This document shows, in pieces, positions 61,115 through 64,000 of a DNA stretch of 64,000 bases (position 1 is its first letter; each line of letters starts with the position of its first letter). The notes below the pieces were generated by a model, which was not told where the DNA came from, made no database searches, and was given only the letters and a program-made list of their open reading frames with translations. The position numbers were made by a program, and so were the translations under genes. Origin of the DNA: Tindallia magadiensis (GTDB taxonomy: Bacteria; Bacillota; Clostridia; Peptostreptococcales; Tindalliaceae); contig NZ_FOQA01000011.1 of NCBI RefSeq assembly GCF_900113635.1, forward strand, positions 1 to 64,000, in the 5' to 3' direction.

Positions 61115-63608
61115 GTCATTGAGAGGAAAAAATAATAGTCTGCAGCTTCGTTTTTTCTCATATTTTATGGTTTCTGGCCTTCTGTTGATATTGATTATTG
61201 CGGCAATGGGCTTTGGGATTGTTCATCGATATGCCATGGAGTACTTCAAAAGCAATGCCGTAGAAAGAGGAACTAACCTGGAAGTAAGGATGAAAGGATA
61301 TATCGAGCGGGAAACGGAAATGCTGACAGCACTGCATCGTGCCCTTGGTCCATCAGATCCAGAGCAGATCGTGGCAAGTTTGAAAGAGGCGGAACGATAT
61401 CACGAATCAATGATTCTTTCGCCGAAAGGTATGGTGGAATACGCATCGGATGCTGGAATTGTAGGATATCACTATGAAAACAAAGATTTCTTTCGTAAGG
61501 CAATGGAGGGAGACAAGGAGAGCCACTTTTTGGTGATGTATGACCCCTTTGAACAACAGGCCTTTCTTCATTTTATGATTCCTTTGTTGGATGAGGAAGA
61601 AAACCTGGTTCATCTTGGGGTGCATCGTATGATGCCAGCTTGGTTGGAAGATCAGATGGCACGAGAACATCTGATCACGGACGGCGAGTTTCTGGTGACG
61701 GATGAACAAGGGGTAGTACTCTTTTTAATTGGTCACCAGGGAGTTCAGGAATCAGTATCAGACCAGATAAAACCTCCCTCCATTTTTGATCATGGGATTA
61801 CCTATGAAGAAGCCATCAGGCCAATAGAGCCAATGGAGGAACCGGTTCATCGGCTTGGAGATGGCTATATGGTCACTTATCACAAGATGGAAGGCTCCTG
61901 GGGGATCGTGTCTGGAAAGCTAAGCACAGAAACCGTGGACAGACAGTATGCGGTTATTACCATGGGAATCCTTCTGTCTATTCTGTTGACTGGAATTATT
62001 TTTGCTTTTTTTGGCGCGTTAATGGCCAAGCGAACCATAAAACCCATCGATGATGTCACCAACCAGTTAAAAGAAACCTTGGCAGGTCGTCAATCACAGA
62101 TTTATCCCCAGAAAAACTTGGAATTAAACCAATTGGTGGAAGGATTCAATGATTCTTGGGAAGAAAACCAGCTGGCTCAGAAAGCAATTATAAAGGAAAA
62201 GCAGGCAGCAGAAATTGCCCGTCAGGAAGCCGAACAGGCAAATAAAGCGAAGTCGGAATTTCTGGCTAACGTAAGCCATGAACTCAGGACCCCGCTGAAT
62301 GGAATTATTGGAACGGTTCAACTTGCAAAAAACCGGGTGGAAAACGAAAAAACGGGAGAGTTGCTGGAAAAAGCGTATCAACTTTCCAGACAACTGCTGG
62401 GAATCATAACAGATTTATTAGACTTTTCTCATTTGGAAAAAGGAAGCCTGACATACAAAAATCAGCCATTCCGATTGGATGAAATGATCCGGAGTTTGGC
62501 GGAGACTTATGATGATCTGGCGAAAGAAAAAAAATTAGACTATGTAGTGGAAGTGGAGGAAAATGTTCCGTCTGCTGTAATAGGAGATGTTGCAAGGATA
62601 GAGCAGGCCTTGAAAAAACTTTTAGACAATGCCTTTAAGTTTACTCAGTATGGATCTGTGATATTGCGGGTTTCTTTCAAAAACGATCCCGGAGGGAATG
62701 AAAATCTCCTATTTTCCGTTGAAGACACAGGCATTGGTATTCCGGAAGAAAAAAAAGAAATTATTTTTGATCGTTTCAGTCAGGCGGACGGCACGACAGA
62801 GCGGGCATATGAAGGACTTGGCGTTGGTCTTAGCATTGCCCAGAGTCTTGTTGAAGGGATGGGTGGAAGGATTTGGCTGGAAGGCAGAGAAGAGGGGAGT
62901 GCTTTTTATGTGATACTTCCTGCTGTAAGGTCAGACCATGCTTCAGGAGAAAATACAGGGAGCTGGAAATTTTCCAGCAGACCAGATATGAACGAAAAAC
63001 CGGCTTTTGCCAAGGAACTAATGGAGATGAATGGGTTTAATCTGAAAGAGGGACTGGAAAGAATAGGTGGCAACTGGGAGGCCTACCAAGAAGTTCTGTT
63101 TCGTTTCCTTCATCGGGCCAAAAATCTTCAGCAAGAAAAAGGAGAGGATCTGGACAGTCTTTACGAGCTGAAAGGTTCGGCTGGGAACGTCGGGGCAATC
63201 AACGTGATGAGAGCCTGCAACGATATCATTGAAGCGAAAAAAACAGGCACGGAAGCTCAACCTTACCGAAATCGACTGAAATCTGAAGTGGAACAGCTGT
63301 GGAAGTTACTTCTTCCCTATAGGAAAGAAGCTTTTAGAGGGGTTTCAGATGAAGAAGAGATCAGCGAAGGGGAACTGAATCCTGCTATTGTACAACGATT
63401 ATTGAATGTGAAGCATCGATTAATGCATGCCGAGTTTATTGAAGATGAAGAACTGCTAGAAATTAGAAAATCATTGGCAGGTAAAAGGTCGGCCTTACGC
63501 CTATTTGATCATCTGCAAAACGCTATTACGGCATTTGAGTATGAAAAAGCCCTGGAGCAGCTGGACATGTTAGTATCCCAAAAATCCAGCGAATCGAAAG
63601 ATCTTTAA
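61098..63608 (+). CDS. Sensor histidine kinase with dCache-like sensor and degenerate Hpt domain
   Basis: An 836-aa membrane kinase. First membrane helix at about 22-45, extracellular Cache-type domain (about 50-285; VEYASDAGIVGYHYENKDFF), second helix at about 290-312, HAMP-like linker and coiled coil, HisKA with SHELRTPLNG, HATPase (LLDNAFKFTQYG and GLGVGLSIAQ). The C-terminal Hpt-like helix bundle reads SLYELKGSAGNVGA, where Hpt domains have AHTLKGSAGNIGA: the phosphoryl His is Tyr here. Works with the overlapping lipoprotein gene. No receiver or response regulator is in the window. Confidence 0.87.
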   Translation: MKKIIKSLRGKNNSLQLRFFSYFMVSGLLLILIIAAMGFGIVHRYAMEYFKSNAVERGTNLEVRMKGYIERETEMLTALHRALGPSDPEQIVASLKEAERYHESMILSPKGMVEYASDAGIVGYHYENKDFFRKAMEGDKESHFLVMYDPFEQQAFLHFMIPLLDEEENLVHLGVHRMMPAWLEDQMAREHLITDGEFLVTDEQGVVLFLIGHQGVQESVSDQIKPPSIFDHGITYEEAIRPIEPMEEPVHRLGDGYMVTYHKMEGSWGIVSGKLSTETVDRQYAVITMGILLSILLTGIIFAFFGALMAKRTIKPIDDVTNQLKETLAGRQSQIYPQKNLELNQLVEGFNDSWEENQLAQKAIIKEKQAAEIARQEAEQANKAKSEFLANVSHELRTPLNGIIGTVQLAKNRVENEKTGELLEKAYQLSRQLLGIITDLLDFSHLEKGSLTYKNQPFRLDEMIRSLAETYDDLAKEKKLDYVVEVEENVPSAVIGDVARIEQALKKLLDNAFKFTQYGSVILRVSFKNDPGGNENLLFSVEDTGIGIPEEKKEIIFDRFSQADGTTERAYEGLGVGLSIAQSLVEGMGGRIWLEGREEGSAFYVILPAVRSDHASGENTGSWKFSSRPDMNEKPAFAKELMEMNGFNLKEGLERIGGNWEAYQEVLFRFLHRAKNLQQEKGEDLDSLYELKGSAGNVGAINVMRACNDIIEAKKTGTEAQPYRNRLKSEVEQLWKLLLPYRKEAFRGVSDEEEISEGELNPAIVQRLLNVKHRLMHAEFIEDEELLEIRKSLAGKRSALRLFDHLQNAITAFEYEKALEQLDMLVSQKSSESKDL

Positions 63609-63740
63609 GCCAGTCATTGCAAGGTGTAGGAAATGCTAATCAGAGTCGGAGAACGGTTGAAATTTGCACGGGCATATGCTTTTAAGGTATGATAAGAGAA
63701 GAAACTGAAAAAGGGACCGATTGATGCCCTCGAACGGCTC

Positions 63741-63784
63741 CAAGCCTGACCCCAAATGCACACAAATGCACACAAATGCACATA
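63741..63784 (-). repeat. Partial inverted A box plus short tandem repeat
   Basis: CAAGCCTGACCCC (63741-63753) is the inverted start of the A box. It is followed by three copies of a 10-bp unit, ACAAATGCAC-like, to 63784. Confidence 0.8.
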
Positions 63785-63800
63785 AAGGCGGATACCATCA

Positions 63801-64000
63801 ATGAAAAGATCAAATCAATACCATCGAATTCAAAAGATTAATTCAATCATCAGAAATGATCCAGGATCTCGTGGTATTATACCGTTGATTAGAGAAGACA
63901 GTTTATGGAAGGCCTCTGAATCGCTGATGAATGCTGAGCGAATTCTTATTGTTACCGGATTTTGTGTATTAAAGCCGATGATTGGGGAAACAGACGGTCC
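63801..64000 (+). CDS. DUF4392 protein, D-glutamate-cyclase-like (5' part only)
   Basis: ATG 63801 after AAAGGCGG; open to the window end (about 66 codons). Visible: DPGSRGIIPLIREDSLWKAS and ERILIVTGFCVLKPMIGETDG, which match the start of DUF4392/D-glutamate cyclase-like proteins. The rest is outside the window. Confidence 0.75.
   Translation, partial: MKRSNQYHRIQKINSIIRNDPGSRGIIPLIREDSLWKASESLMNAERILIVTGFCVLKPMIGETDG

Noticed and set aside
37898-63753. 28-nt repeats of CRISPR-like length
   Set aside because: Copies are 0.3 to 5 kb apart with genes between them, occur in both orientations and have no regular spacers or cas genes. They fit a RAYT/REP family.
1-64000. tRNA or rRNA genes, integrase-flanked attachment sites, replication origin
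   Set aside because: Looked for conserved tRNA arms, rRNA blocks, an integrase gene and DnaA-box clusters; none seen by eye, although short sites could be missed.

Overview
The window reads as a chromosomal segment of a low-to-moderate GC Firmicute, most likely an anaerobic, amino-acid- or purine-fermenting member of the Clostridia. The evidence is a trimeric [FeFe]-hydrogenase with its full HydE/F/G maturation set, Rex-type redox operators, sigma-54 regulation of a CoA-linked carboxylate module, a ureide-breakdown cluster, several probable Na+-coupled transporters (SSS, DAACS and AGCS families) and AGGAGG-type ribosome binding sites. The species cannot be fixed from this sequence.

Layout. 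(1) 1-8.3 kb is an AT-rich scrapyard: an internally deleted IS3-family element, an apparently intact IS1634-family transposase, a frameshifted IS1182-family element, two truncated gene fragments and small orphan membrane or lipoprotein genes. (2) 8.4-17.4 kb holds a GNAT enzyme, then a sigma-54 regulon: a KAS III-like enzyme plus an AbfT-type CoA-transferase, their probable PAS/AAA+/Fis activator, and an operon with a small membrane protein, an SSS symporter, an FMN reductase, a MaoC hydratase and an SDR reductase. Both operons have textbook -24/-12 promoters and share an upstream TGTAACA-N4-TGYGACA element. (3) 17.5-24.6 kb is a ureide cluster (AllC, AllE, a DAACS transporter, a PucR regulator, a PucG-like aminotransferase, a cupin). 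(4) 24.6-37.8 kb is mixed: HD hydrolase, ABC exporter, diguanylate cyclase, alanine symporter with a perfect Rex box, HAD phosphatase, hemerythrin-CheX pair, nitroreductase, pirin, a PhnD-sensor histidine kinase and a secreted multi-domain protein. (5) 37.9-63.8 kb is saturated with one family of short repeats (REP-like, 14 copies) centred on a REP-associated tyrosine transposase (RAYT) gene at 58.66-59.59 kb. All copies upstream of that gene are in one orientation and all downstream copies in the other. Between the repeats lie a SauUSI-like type IV restriction enzyme with a NUDIX hydrolase, a DUF4143 ATPase, two MazG-like copies, a YjiH-type membrane protein, an aminotransferase, an Eis-like acetyltransferase, the hydrogenase operon (hydC-hydB-hydA plus a small 2Fe-2S protein), the convergent hydE-hydG-hydF operon, and a binding-protein/histidine-kinase pair. 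The window ends inside a DUF4392 gene.

How it fits together. The hydrogenase structural operon and the maturation operon both carry Rex-like operators at a sigma-A promoter, as does the alanine/glycine symporter, so H2 production and one amino-acid uptake route are probably tied to the NADH/NAD+ ratio. The sigma-54 module looks like uptake, CoA activation and beta-oxidation-type processing of an unidentified small carboxylate. The repeat family actively shapes genes: two proteins end in the same five residues read from the repeat, and one MazG copy is truncated by it.
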